A program made the translations under genes and the position numbers. A stretch of DNA of 64,000 bases from Symsagittifera roscoffensis (lineage: Eukaryota > Xenacoelomorpha > Acoela > Convolutidae), in the NCBI RefSeq assembly GCF_963678635.1, contig NC_087070.1, positions 51,992,750 through 52,056,749 on the forward strand, read 5' to 3'. The notes below the pieces were generated by a model, which saw only the letters and a program-made list of their open reading frames with translations, was not told the origin of the DNA and ran no database searches. Shown here one piece after another: positions 55,253-64,000 of the stretch (its first letter is position 1; each line of letters begins with the position of its first letter).

Positions 55253-57051
55253 GCCGCCAACTTGGATCACTACACCGATCAAATTCCCACCCAACCAATC
55301 TTACCTCCCCAATCCCAATAATACCACTTTTTGCTTTTCCGCCACCCGATTTTCCATCTAGTAATGTAACATCAGGCATGAATTCCGATACTAATTCACA
55401 CATCTCAGTTTTATATTCCATCTCACAACTCAATAACCCGAATATTGAAACCCCCGATGAATTTGCCGACTCAGAACCATCCCCATCCAATAATTTTCAT
55501 AACTCTTCTAATTTTTCTCAACCCCCTTTTCAACCCATATTATCCAATAACCCTGACCCAATCACTCCCACACCCTCTTATGCTTCCCAAGTTACCCCAA
55601 CCTACTCCTCATACCATTCTGACCAATCTCATTCTCCAGACACCCCCCGAATCTCCCCAGAGCTAGATAATTTTATTACCCTTCAACAACAACCCTACCA
55701 CCTTAATACCCCAACCATAAACCAAATCTCCTCCACAATAAATTCATCCAACCCCCCTACCCCTACACCCTCTTCAAATTATACTGAATCATTAGCACCA
55801 TCATCCACATCAACTGAATCTTCACTCAACACTAATAGAGCTTACCGCACTTTTAAAAGAAAGTTCCCCAACCATCCTTTCCCAGCAAAACCAGGAACAG
55901 CCCGTGAATACATCAACCACCCCAAGCATACTAACACAAAAGAATTTTTAGCCATCACCTTACCCTCATTCCCACAATACACCTTAAACACCCCCCACGA
56001 CACTAACGAAACACGCAACTTCGTAGATGAATACGTTTTAATGCCCACTCTCTCTTGGACCTCATATTATCATTTTACTAACCCTCTTTGCTTACCATTA
56101 TCTAACACTCACATCGATATAGAGCGAAATACGGACATGCTATATCGACTCACTACACCACTAACCGCTAGACAATTTACTTACGTTGGATATAAAAAAT
56201 CACTAAAAACACACACTGCACCTAGAGCTAACGAATATACACTCGAATACTATGATCACAACATCATCAGAGCTAACCAAGATCAATTCTTAGACGACGA
56301 TCGCTTCGCTAATCCACAAATTACCGAGAAATTTTTCATCAAGACACCATATATATTCACACTAAACATCTTCGACCGAAAGTTTGATCACATTATTTCA
56401 GAAGCACTAACAAACACACAAGCATACGAAAGTTTCAAAGAACGCTTCCAAATATTTTCACTAACCTTTCATTTCCTTGCACCACACGAAAGAGATTTAC
56501 ACTGCTCACACGATATTATGTTGCGCACTAAACAAACCCACACATATAGTTATTATCGCTTCATCCAAAATCACTTTGACCTACACACACCCTCTAGACA
56601 ACCACACCATCGTTTTCAATTCATTAATTCCAAATACACTTCACCATTTTTCCTAAATTTCACATATTGCATTAAAGATACTAACCTTCATGGTATTCTT
56701 CGCTATTATGATCCCATAACCCAAATGTACATCTTCTGTCCCATCACCAAGACCTTCAACGCCGAAGAATCCCGACCCTTCCTTATCCCGCACGAGTTTG
56801 TACAACCTATAGAAATCCCAATTTTAGAATTCATCCACAACACTAAATTCAATCACAAATTATATAATCTAATCCAAAACACACCTTATGAGTTTGCAGT
56901 TGGCACTGAAGAACTAACCACTATTAAGGCACTTCAATTGCTTTGGCCACTGCTTCAGACTAAAAATATCATCCGCATCTTAGCTAAACTACTAACAAAT
57001 TCCGATCTCATCCACGACATCTTCCCCCACGGTTTTTTCCCCGACGACTAA
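55249..57051 (+). CDS. ORF600, conserved protein of unknown function
   Basis: 600 codons, starting in the envelope stop (ATGA, 55249-55252). The first 190 residues or so are Pro/Ser/Thr/Asn-rich and probably disordered. From about RAYRTFKRKFPNHPF (residue 200) to the end the sequence is ordered, Tyr/Phe/His-rich and strongly conserved with copy 1: YHFTNPLCLPLSNTHIDIER, ANQDQFLDDDRFA, DLHTPSRQPHHRFQF, LIPHEFVQPIEIPILEF, and a C-terminal FFPDD. There is no signal peptide or membrane helix. I recognise no family. Its position after envelope, its size and its intact state in copy 2 argue for an accessory or structural protein of the element. It ends three bases before a consensus splice donor. 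Confidence 0.85.
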   Translation: MSRQLGSLHRSNSHPTNLTSPIPIIPLFAFPPPDFPSSNVTSGMNSDTNSHISVLYSISQLNNPNIETPDEFADSEPSPSNNFHNSSNFSQPPFQPILSNNPDPITPTPSYASQVTPTYSSYHSDQSHSPDTPRISPELDNFITLQQQPYHLNTPTINQISSTINSSNPPTPTPSSNYTESLAPSSTSTESSLNTNRAYRTFKRKFPNHPFPAKPGTAREYINHPKHTNTKEFLAITLPSFPQYTLNTPHDTNETRNFVDEYVLMPTLSWTSYYHFTNPLCLPLSNTHIDIERNTDMLYRLTTPLTARQFTYVGYKKSLKTHTAPRANEYTLEYYDHNIIRANQDQFLDDDRFANPQITEKFFIKTPYIFTLNIFDRKFDHIISEALTNTQAYESFKERFQIFSLTFHFLAPHERDLHCSHDIMLRTKQTHTYSYYRFIQNHFDLHTPSRQPHHRFQFINSKYTSPFFLNFTYCIKDTNLHGILRYYDPITQMYIFCPITKTFNAEESRPFLIPHEFVQPIEIPILEFIHNTKFNHKLYNLIQNTPYEFAVGTEELTTIKALQLLWPLLQTKNIIRILAKLLTNSDLIHDIFPHGFFPDD

Positions 57052-57054
57052 CAG

Positions 57055-57133
57055 GTAAGTATGAATTAAATGAATATTACTAACTAATTAAAATATTAAA
57101 AAACTCACCATACTTTATCCATGTTTTCTTTAG
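57055..57133 (+). other. candidate 3'-UTR intron of copy 2 (79 nt)
   Basis: The donor CAG/GTAAGT is a perfect consensus beginning three bases after the ORF600 stop. TACTAAC, a consensus branch point, lies at about 57080, and the acceptor TTTTCTTTAG/A ends at 57133. Copy 1 has the same layout. Because both genomic copies retain the intron, the RNA that was reverse transcribed was unspliced here. Confidence 0.6.
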
Positions 57134-58665
57134 ATTTTTAGCCTTCATCCGACAATCACCTACAAAAACCACAAAAGACAAATAAAAATCGCAAATTTCA
57201 TCAAACAGATTTCAAAAATTCTATTAATCTCTTACACTTATAAATTTATAAATTTAATACCAATGCAGTAAATTCATTTCTAAAATTTTCCCCACAAGCA
57301 GTAAATCTAATTATGATGAAAATTTGTAACTTAAAATTCCCCCATAACTAGCAGTAAATTTCCAAATTCTATGCAGTAAATTAATAAAATGCAAATGCAG
57401 TACTAACCTTTTGATATTCTCATTCATTCGCACAGAAATTCTATCCACACTCGCACAGCTCGCCCACGAAGAATTGTTTAAAATAATGAATTTCAGTTTC
57501 AAGTTTTCACACTCAACAACTCTAAACATATAATAACATGTTTCAAACCTTCCTTTAACCCGGTTGGAAAGGAATCATATACTAAACAAAACTAACCAAC
57601 GCAGCTTACTAAATACCACAAATCATAGAATAACAGCATGACTAAGAAAAGGAAACCAACGGTACCCAAACCGGATTAACCCAGTTTAAAACTGGATAAT
57701 TTATTCTTTTGAAGACTATTATAAAGTCTAAGAAAGAAATAATAAAACACAAAAAAGTCGAAAGACAAACCCATACCACGAACAATTTGCTTTTTGGAAA
57801 AAGGACATAACCAACAAGACATAAGAAAAACCACAACAAACCCAACATAAAACGTTGTCACATAACAGGACCCCTCATAAAAACCGCATGAAATCATACT
57901 CCCACTCCTGGCCTAACCCACCAGGAAGAACGTCCTGAGCATGCTCTATAGCCGGCCTAACCCACCGCGCTACATCCACGCTTTGTGACCACACCTCTAT
58001 TTTTAATAAGAGCTACTCAAGGGTGAGTAACTCTTCAAAATAACCGAACTAAAACAAAAAGCTTTTGTGAAAACAACTAACTAAAATCATAATTAAAAAA
58101 TATTAAACTAATAAATGTTTTATAAAATGTAAATTACATTATGCAATACATAGATCAGAATATAACACCAAGGACGAACATCTAAAGACAAAACGACCCC
58201 ACTACACTCGAGAGAGAATGGCCAACCACAATCGATATGCCACTCACAATCACAACTCAAAGGATTTAGAGTACGACTTGACTTCGCAGAAAAGGACTTC
58301 ATTGAACTAGACCAATGACCACCTCGATGTTCAAGTATACGTACAGATCCGAGTAACCAGGCATCCCCTCCACGCACAATCTCCACGCCATTCCCAAACT
58401 AGATCAGACACAAAAGAAGTTCTCCACGCAGAACAGAAAAACCTGACATAGCCAACCATTCTGAAATCAGATTTGAGTTGTTGCAAAGACTTAGTCGTTG
58501 TCACTAGAAGACACAACGTCTTATGTCTCTAACTCCAGCTTCCTGGAACTTCTTTAACAAAGAGGAAACGGAAGAAAATGATGTTCGCCAAAAACCAACG
58601 TCCATCATCCATCCTTCGAATCGCAGAAGAACTATTCTAAAAAAACTCTGTAAAACCCGGATGGG
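57134..58665 (+). other. 3' untranslated region of copy 2
   Basis: About 1.5 kb without a sense ORF. It contains two GGCCTAACCCACC motifs 47 nt apart (57909 and 57956) with self-complementary surroundings and a TGGGTTAAACC-type palindrome near 57675. It is conserved with copy 1 across its length. A possible structured export or stability element is inference. It ends with the probable polypurine tract at 58659-58665. Confidence 0.5.
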
Positions 58666-59075
58666 TGGAACCTGATCTAAACTACATTTTATGATTGGAT
58701 AAATTAGATATTTTACCAATGTAAAGTATTTAATATTAACCAATCATGATCCATCTAACTAACAACCCACTTATTTGTAAGTGCTGAAATTACTTGTAAT
58801 TTCAGCACCAGAGAGATTTGAATTTAACTTAGAAATTAGTTGGACTCTCCCGAGCACTTCAGTAGCCGCAATAAACCAGTATACCCTAGATCTATTGAGC
58901 CTAGCAGAGACTAGTTAAACAACCTGAGACTAGATAGTATAAGAGTAAGATTAGGATCGGTATTAGACTAAGAAGTTGCACGAATCTATCCGGCCGAAAA
59001 TAAGATAGCGTGACGAGCAGACGGTGTACCCTATCCGAAATTACTCTATGAGTTATACACTCCAGTCCTAACTCA
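58666..59075 (+). repeat. 3' LTR of copy 2
   Basis: 410 bp, two substitutions from the 5' LTR. The palindrome at 58782-58807 is perfect here, and AATAAA is at 58870-58875. The purine-rich GGATGGG at 58659-58665 directly precedes it and is conserved in copy 1, so it is the probable polypurine priming tract, though short. Confidence 0.95.
58782..58807. promoter_or_regulatory. 26-bp perfect palindrome in the LTR
   Basis: TGCTGAAATTAC, a 2-bp centre, then GTAATTTCAGCA: 12-bp arms. The same palindrome is perfect in both LTRs of copy 1 (17504-17529, 36037-36062), and one base differs in the 5' LTR of copy 2. The centre is TT/AA. It could bind a dimeric transcription factor or form an RNA hairpin; both are inference. 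Confidence 0.7.
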
Positions 59076-59537
59076 GTAGTTTCGCTACATTTACTTATTA
59101 TTACACGGATTTTAGTCAGTGATAGCCTGGCGAATGGCGAATGATACCTTTTTTTACTGTTATAACGAAACCCCTTAGAGATAGGATCGAATAAAACAAC
59201 TAGTACGGCAAAGTCCTGAACCTTCAAACTACACTTTAACTAGTCTAGGTTCGCCTGGGATAAAAAAATGATGCAATTTTCAAAAAAAAAACTAATGAAC
59301 ACAATTTTTTAAAAATTTATCCTCAAAACACAATGTCGAGTATGATGAACTTTTGAAAGCTGAACACTCAATCTCCAATATAAAATGCCCAATTAAAAAT
59401 AATCAGACAAAAACATTTTATTCGTAATTTCTGTAATACAAACAGGTATTGTCGTACTTAAAGCATAAACTATTATCCGATATCATTCTCACACCATAAA
59501 CTTTTTGGTACGGTGTGAGAAATAACCTTGCACAAGC

Positions 59538-59795
59538 TTTTAGCGTGAACAGAAGATACATTAATGGACCAAAGAAAAAGAATAGGCTTCAACAATCTCT
59601 GAGTCGGATTAACACTCATCTTACGATAAGCGTACAAAAGAAAAACTGGAGCTGCAGCTAAATTTAAATATCCCAAATTGATGATTTTTATTCCCTTGCT
59701 ACTTCAAGAAAAATACCTTATTAAGTTTCAAAAAAATGTCATAGCGCAAAACAAATTGACCCGCATAAAAAACAGTAGTATAAGAATTCATCATG
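59538..59795 (+). repeat. diverged direct repeat, unit 1 (unit 2 at 60230-60405)
   Basis: TAGCGTGAACAGAAGATA, GGAGCTGCAGCTAA, CCCTTGCTACTTCAAGAAAA, ATTGACCCGCATAAAAAACA and GTAGTATAAG recur in the same order at 60230-60405. The second copy is shorter. Directly after unit 1, TCTGCAAGTTACATGAT is repeated in tandem three times (59805-59852). Confidence 0.65.
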
Positions 59796-60635
59796 TCAGC
59801 AAGTTACATTATTCTGCAAGTTACATGATTCTGCAAGTTACATGATCTGATAAGTCAAAATATCGATGCTTCTAGATATGTAAGTGCGCGTTATTGTGCA
59901 AAACTAAGGGGAAAACTAACCTGATTAGATTTTAAATTGAAGTTCAATTTTCAGGAGAGTTTTAAAATTCAAATCAGTTAGTGGTTGAAAGGAACTAATA
60001 AATTTAATTTATTTTAAAAAATTCTATTTTTAAAATAAGTCTCACATAAACGCTGTTTTAGAGATCAGAAGAAACTACTTGCAACTCAAAAAGCTCGAAC
60101 CAAACAAACTTGGTCAAACTTTGATTTGACGGTCAGTCTAAAACAATGCTGTAAGCAAGTGTATCAGAAAAAAAACGGTTGAAAACGGTCAAATAGGCAG
60201 CCCTTTATGTTTACATGTAAATCATATTTAGCGTGAACAGAAGATAGATAAGCTGGAGCAGCAGCTAATTTAAGTACCCCAAAATAAAATTTTTAATCCC
60301 TCGCTGCTTAAAGAAAAAAAGAACGTTTTAAACTTTTAGAAATGTCTGTGCAAAAACTTAATTGACCCGGAGAAAAAAGAGTAGTATAGGAGGTTAATCT
60401 TGAAAGGTATTTTAAGCAATCTATAATTTATCTGATTTTGAAAGTTTGTTGTTTATTTTTTTCATCCAAAGTTTTCAAATAAAGTTACTTTGGTTTAGTC
60501 AAATCATATTGCGTAAATTTGAGGTCCAAATATAACTCACAGCTTTTAGTTGTTTCAGTAAGGATGGTTCGAAAAAGTAATAGCACTAAATTTATTGTTA
60601 TGACAAGAACTCTGTCAACAGAAGTCACGCCAATG

Positions 60636-61172
60636 TTTTTGTTCCGACTTTCGATACGAAAGTAACGGAATATTTGTGCTCGGGGTGGGGTTTTTTTTTC
60701 TTCAGACAAATTTCGACTTTTTAACTAGCCATTTTTGACGGATTTTTTTTTTCATTCGAAAGCTATTGTTGTCTTGAGCTCAAATTTGAAAAGATATTTT
60801 ACCTGTGATCATTTTTCGTAAAGTAATGGGGGTTTAAAGATTGCCATTTTGGCCAATTTGGGACAATTAACGCGCGATATATTTCGCGCTATTAACGCGT
60901 AAGCGGAGAGTTAATCCGTGTTAGAAATCGTTCCAAATTGGTTGAAAATAGCTTATTTGCCATAATTGATTTGTTACAAGGAGCTAAATCTATCTTTTTG
61001 TACTTTATATGGCGTGTGGGGGGATGATTTTTATTTAAAAAATTTCAAATTTTAGAAATTTTTTTTCATTTTATTTTATTAATTTTAATTTTTTGGTGTT
61101 ATTACTGCTCCATAAAACCTTAAAAGGCAGTCGGAACATTCAGGGCTTCGCCCTGATACGAGCAGTCTTGTT
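60636..61172 (+). repeat. dispersed family A, best copy
   Basis: About 540 bp. It begins GTTCCGACTTTCG, then GAATATTTGTGCTCGGGGTG, with a central ACGCG-rich segment (60878-60910). It ends AAAGGCAGTCGGAACATTCA, then a 7-bp stem hairpin TCAGGGC/TTC/GCCCTGA, then TACGAGCAGTCTTGTT. GTTCCGAC at the 5' end pairs with GTCGGAAC near the 3' end. It is non-coding. The 3'-terminal hairpin is Helitron-like, though a CTRR terminus is not evident. A fold-back MITE is the alternative. Confidence 0.65.
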
Positions 61173-61439
61173 CGCTTTTGTTGCCGCTCAGTGACCGAAT
61201 CCCAATCCTTTCAACGCTGATTAAGACCATCATCTATTACAAACTTTGTGTATGTTGCAATTCCCTATCTTGTAACACAATGTTTTTGTTGTATCGCAAA
61301 TTTTGCGAAGCCTCGTTTTGTTTCTGTGTAACTATCCGAATTAACCGAAGAGAAATCCAATTTTTGTTAAAGCGCTCCAATTGTTTTTTTTTTGAAATTT
61401 TTATCATTTATTTTAAAGTGAACTTAAATCCGTATTTTT

Positions 61440-61495
61440 GAGGGCAGTCGGAATAGTCCGGATTTGGCACTGGTACGAGCAGTTTTGTTGAAATT
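61440..61495 (+). repeat. 3'-terminal fragment of family A
   Basis: AGGGCAGTCGGAATAGTCCG then GGTACGAGCAGTTTTGTTG: only the last 55 bp of the family, with the hairpin partly lost. Confidence 0.45.
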
Positions 61496-64000
61496 ACGCC
61501 TCCAATAGCAGTATCAAGTAAAAAGTGCTAAGAAGTGCTGTAGTTTGAGTGTAATATGGATTGTTAGGGGTCATTTGACGAGCCACTCTTATTCCAATTA
61601 CTTGAGCTCAACAGATATTAAAGTAATTGGTTGCGATCAAATATTTGGTGCTGTTGAATTGACCAGTTACAAAAATGGGAGTCAGACGCTCATTAATTTG
61701 TTCAGCAAATTGGGCGAACTGGTATTTTTGAACCTCCAAATGATTACAAAATTGACAAAACTCAGAACCATAATTTTTTCCGTCCGGTATCAAAAACAAA
61801 CTTCATCCAACTTCTTCTTGGCTGTTATTTCTTGAGCTCAATTGAAAAATTAAGGAACATTATATCTGCAAAGTCTTTTTCCCTGAGCTGACGCTCCCTC
61901 GAGGGCTGATATCTCTACATATTTATTTATAGATCTTAACATAAGGCAGTCTATTTTTTATTGGGCCATGAGAAGTTTTTGAACTCATGTATCGACCCTG
62001 CTTCGTTTATTGTTATGTTTCGATCATAATCGACTTATGCATTGACCTTAGTAGAACAAAAGTTTTGGTCGGCTAAGATAGCTTGGGTGGACAACGGACA
62101 ATTAGTCCAACCATAGGATCTAATCAGTGTTCGACCCAACTCTGTTTCAACTTATATTAATAATTTTAGTCAAATCGATTTGCGCAGTTTCGAGGACAAA
62201 ACATATCTTTATGCTTTTAGGTGTTTCAGCATGGATGGAAAAACATTTTGTTATGAGAACAGTTTTGTTTTCGTCTCAACAGGGATCAACCCAAACGTTG
62301 TCATCTTAAGAGCAGCTCGGTCAAATAAACCCAATGTTTTCCAACGCTTTTTATGAACATAATCTATTAAAACAATGAAAGGTTGTATTAGTTTTTTTTT
62401 TTGAAATTGAATTTTATATGAAACGTTTTCTTCCTAAATTTTGAAACAAATTTTTTAACATTTTTCTTTTTCTGTTCACTATCTTTTAAAGCAAGTTTTT
62501 TTTTGTGTTGTAAGTGTTGGAAAGCTCCGTCCCACTCTACGTTTGACTCTGAATCGCAAAAACTTTCAACAAAATAAGTCGCTATTGGCTACACTTAAGT
62601 AGTTTTGGTAATCAGAGGTTTTACCCGTCCCAAAATGTTTTAAACAAAGACTTAATTGAAAACAAAGTTTTGTCAGATCTACTGCGAGAACAAGTGTTTT
62701 GCAACCAGTGAACTAGATTTCTTCGCATAGGACTTACCCCTTGAGAGCTTATTAGTGAAAAATTACTGCCCAGCACATATTTTACGCTTTTTCTGCAAAT
62801 TGATTCGCTTGCTATCCATTTGCGAGTGACATCTAACCTGCTCCCATGGTTAATATTACAATATTTGAATTCACAACGAAAAGAAGAACGTAGCTAAAAA
62901 ATGAAAAAAGTGTCAAAATAAAATGATTTTTCGCACATTTTTTTTCGCACATTTTTTGACAAACGATTTTTCGAAGAAAAACACTTGGAAGGTTTTTTAA
63001 TTGATGAAACTGTTGGCATTATCATGGCATTGATGGGGATCCGCTCCCTCAGAAAATGATACCATCGCAACCCGGTGGGTCTCTCCTGTTATAATATTTT
63101 AGGACATCTCATTTGGACTATTATTGGGCGCCTATATACACTAATTTGAATGAAGGAGCATTACAAACGTTCAATTTCTCACGCAATTTAAAGCTTATTC
63201 ATGGTGAAATAAAGCTGGAATAAACATTTGGAACCTAAGAACCGTAACAAAACAAGAGAATATCTATTACGCAGTAGCGAGGCTGAGCTTAGCACCACTT
63301 GCGATACAAAAATGAATGATTATGATTTAAAAAAAAAAGAAAAGACAATTTTAAAAAACTTCAAAAAGTTGTTTTTTTTTCTAAAAAAAGTTCCGAATAT
63401 CGCAAAAAAGGAAAAAAAATCCTAAATACAATTAACTGTAACGCTAGAAACATTGACATGATCTTTTCTGCGGGATCTAAGCCCATAAAATTAAGCAGCC
63501 ACACATGTCTAAAAAAGTCAAAATTTTCATTTTCCACAAAAAACAGGTCCCGACTGGCATTGAGTTTCCGTGATTTTTGTCTCAAGTATGGGTGATACCA
63601 CTGCGCCAACTGAACAGAACATTTTTTGAACTTGAGCTTTAAAAACAACTTCCAAAAACTTTTAACTAATAACATGAAAGAAAATTTAAAAAAATCGGCA
63701 ATATTCAAGTAAGAAAAAGCTAAAAATTTGAACGTGCGACAATTTCCTGTTAAAAAAAGCAGATCTTGGCCGGATTCGAGTCATCGATCTTTGTCTTTAT
63801 GAGAAGGTGCATTAGCTTTTTGCCACACGCGTATTAACGTCTGACTTTTGATTCCATATGAATCAAAGGTAAAATGTTTAAATTGATTCTTTCAAACTAA
63901 TTTTTAGCCCTAAGAAAAATTCAATATTCTTATTTGATAAGCTTGCTAATCACGAGCGTAATTAGCTTCACCAAAAGATTTTATAAACAAACCTGCCACT

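Larger units (their letters stand above)
40164..59075 (+). mobile_element. giant Ty3/gypsy retrovirus-like element, copy 2 (18,912 bp)
   Basis: A complete element just downstream of the channel gene. It has 410-bp LTRs (TGGAACC...AACTCA) differing at only two positions and a 4-bp target-site duplication GTAG (40160-40163 and 59076-59079). Motif order protease, RT, RNase H, integrase places it in Ty3/gypsy (Metaviridae-like), and the envelope-like gene makes it retrovirus-like. At 18.9 kb it is about two to three times the usual length. The additional length lies in the leader, the Asn/Arg/Ser-rich Gag tail and about 8 kb after integrase. Gag-Pol is broken, but everything from 51089 to 57051 is open. 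Confidence 0.95.
59080..64000. other. 3' flank, no gene supported
   Basis: AT-rich DNA downstream of copy 2. It contains the diverged direct repeat, one good family A copy and one family A fragment. Two stretches resemble degraded tRNA-type promoters on the minus strand (about 63560-63620, TTGGCGCAGTGGTATCACC; about 63750-63830, GACTCGAATCCGGCC). No ORF above about 115 codons is present and none has recognisable features. Confidence 0.5.

Noticed and set aside
17237..59075. The two elements as one segmental inverted duplication
   Set aside because: Each has its own target-site duplication (AACT, GTAG), its LTRs match each other better than the other copy's LTRs, and the copies differ by many silent changes.
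63560..63830. tRNA genes on the minus strand
   Set aside because: Box A- and box B-like words exist, but neither stretch folds into a full cloverleaf by eye. At most they are SINE relics.
1..64000. CRISPR arrays, bacterial operons, riboswitches or integrons
   Set aside because: The window has spliced eukaryotic exons and no regularly spaced direct-repeat/spacer structure. The tandem arrays found have no unique spacers.

Overview
The window looks like AT-rich genomic DNA from an invertebrate animal; the sequence does not let me name the phylum. The evidence is a spliced host gene with GT-AG introns, many diverged dispersed repeats, microsatellites and poly-C/poly-A runs, and no prokaryotic gene organisation. 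The one host gene I can support is a DEG/ENaC (amiloride-sensitive, degenerin-type) cation channel on the + strand. It has seven exons between 1096 and 39757, and their phases sum to one reading frame of about 518 codons. Its third intron holds an 18.9-kb retroelement, and a small hAT-type MITE interrupts its last coding bases.

The window is dominated by two copies of one giant, retrovirus-like Ty3/gypsy LTR element. Copy 1 (17237-36178, minus strand, 409-bp LTRs, target-site duplication AACT) lies inside the channel intron. Copy 2 (40164-59075, plus strand, 410-bp LTRs, target-site duplication GTAG) lies just downstream of the channel. They are head-to-head: the two 5' LTRs face each other across about 4 kb that carries the last four channel exons. 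A diverged solo LTR of the same family, swollen by about four 77-bp tandem units, sits at about 16475-17075, 160 bp from copy 1.

The element reads, in sense order: LTR; primer-binding site; about 1.2-kb leader with two covarying hairpins; a Gag-Pro-Pol reading frame of about 2,890 codons (basic N-terminal region, capsid-like region, CCHC knuckle, Asn/Arg/Ser-rich tail, aspartic protease, RT, RNase H, DD35E integrase with GPY/F-like end); about 0.6-kb spacer; a 76-codon hydrophobic ORF overlapping by ATGA a 62-codon one-pass membrane ORF; an AUG-less Pro/Ser-rich ORF of about 380 codons; an 872-codon envelope-like glycoprotein; and, overlapping it by ATGA, a 600-codon ORF of unknown function. 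Then come a small candidate intron that starts three bases after that stop, a 1.5-kb 3' region, and the LTR. Gag-Pol is broken in both copies. In copy 2 the whole envelope/ORF600 end is open; in copy 1 it is broken several times. LTR pairs differ at about 5/409 (copy 1) and 2/410 (copy 2) positions, so both insertions are young, copy 2 younger.

The rest is intron and flanking DNA with non-autonomous repeats. These are a roughly 0.5-kb family with a 3'-terminal GGGC-loop-GCCC hairpin (about seven copies), a 918-bp TA-flanked CCCGGGTTGA-TIR element, a 256-bp hAT-like MITE, a SINE-like tRNA-derived stretch and a BEL/Pao-like gag remnant. The most novel material is the 3' third of the giant element: the small hydrophobic pair, the AUG-less ORF, the envelope and ORF600, with their stop/start overlaps and the terminal intron.
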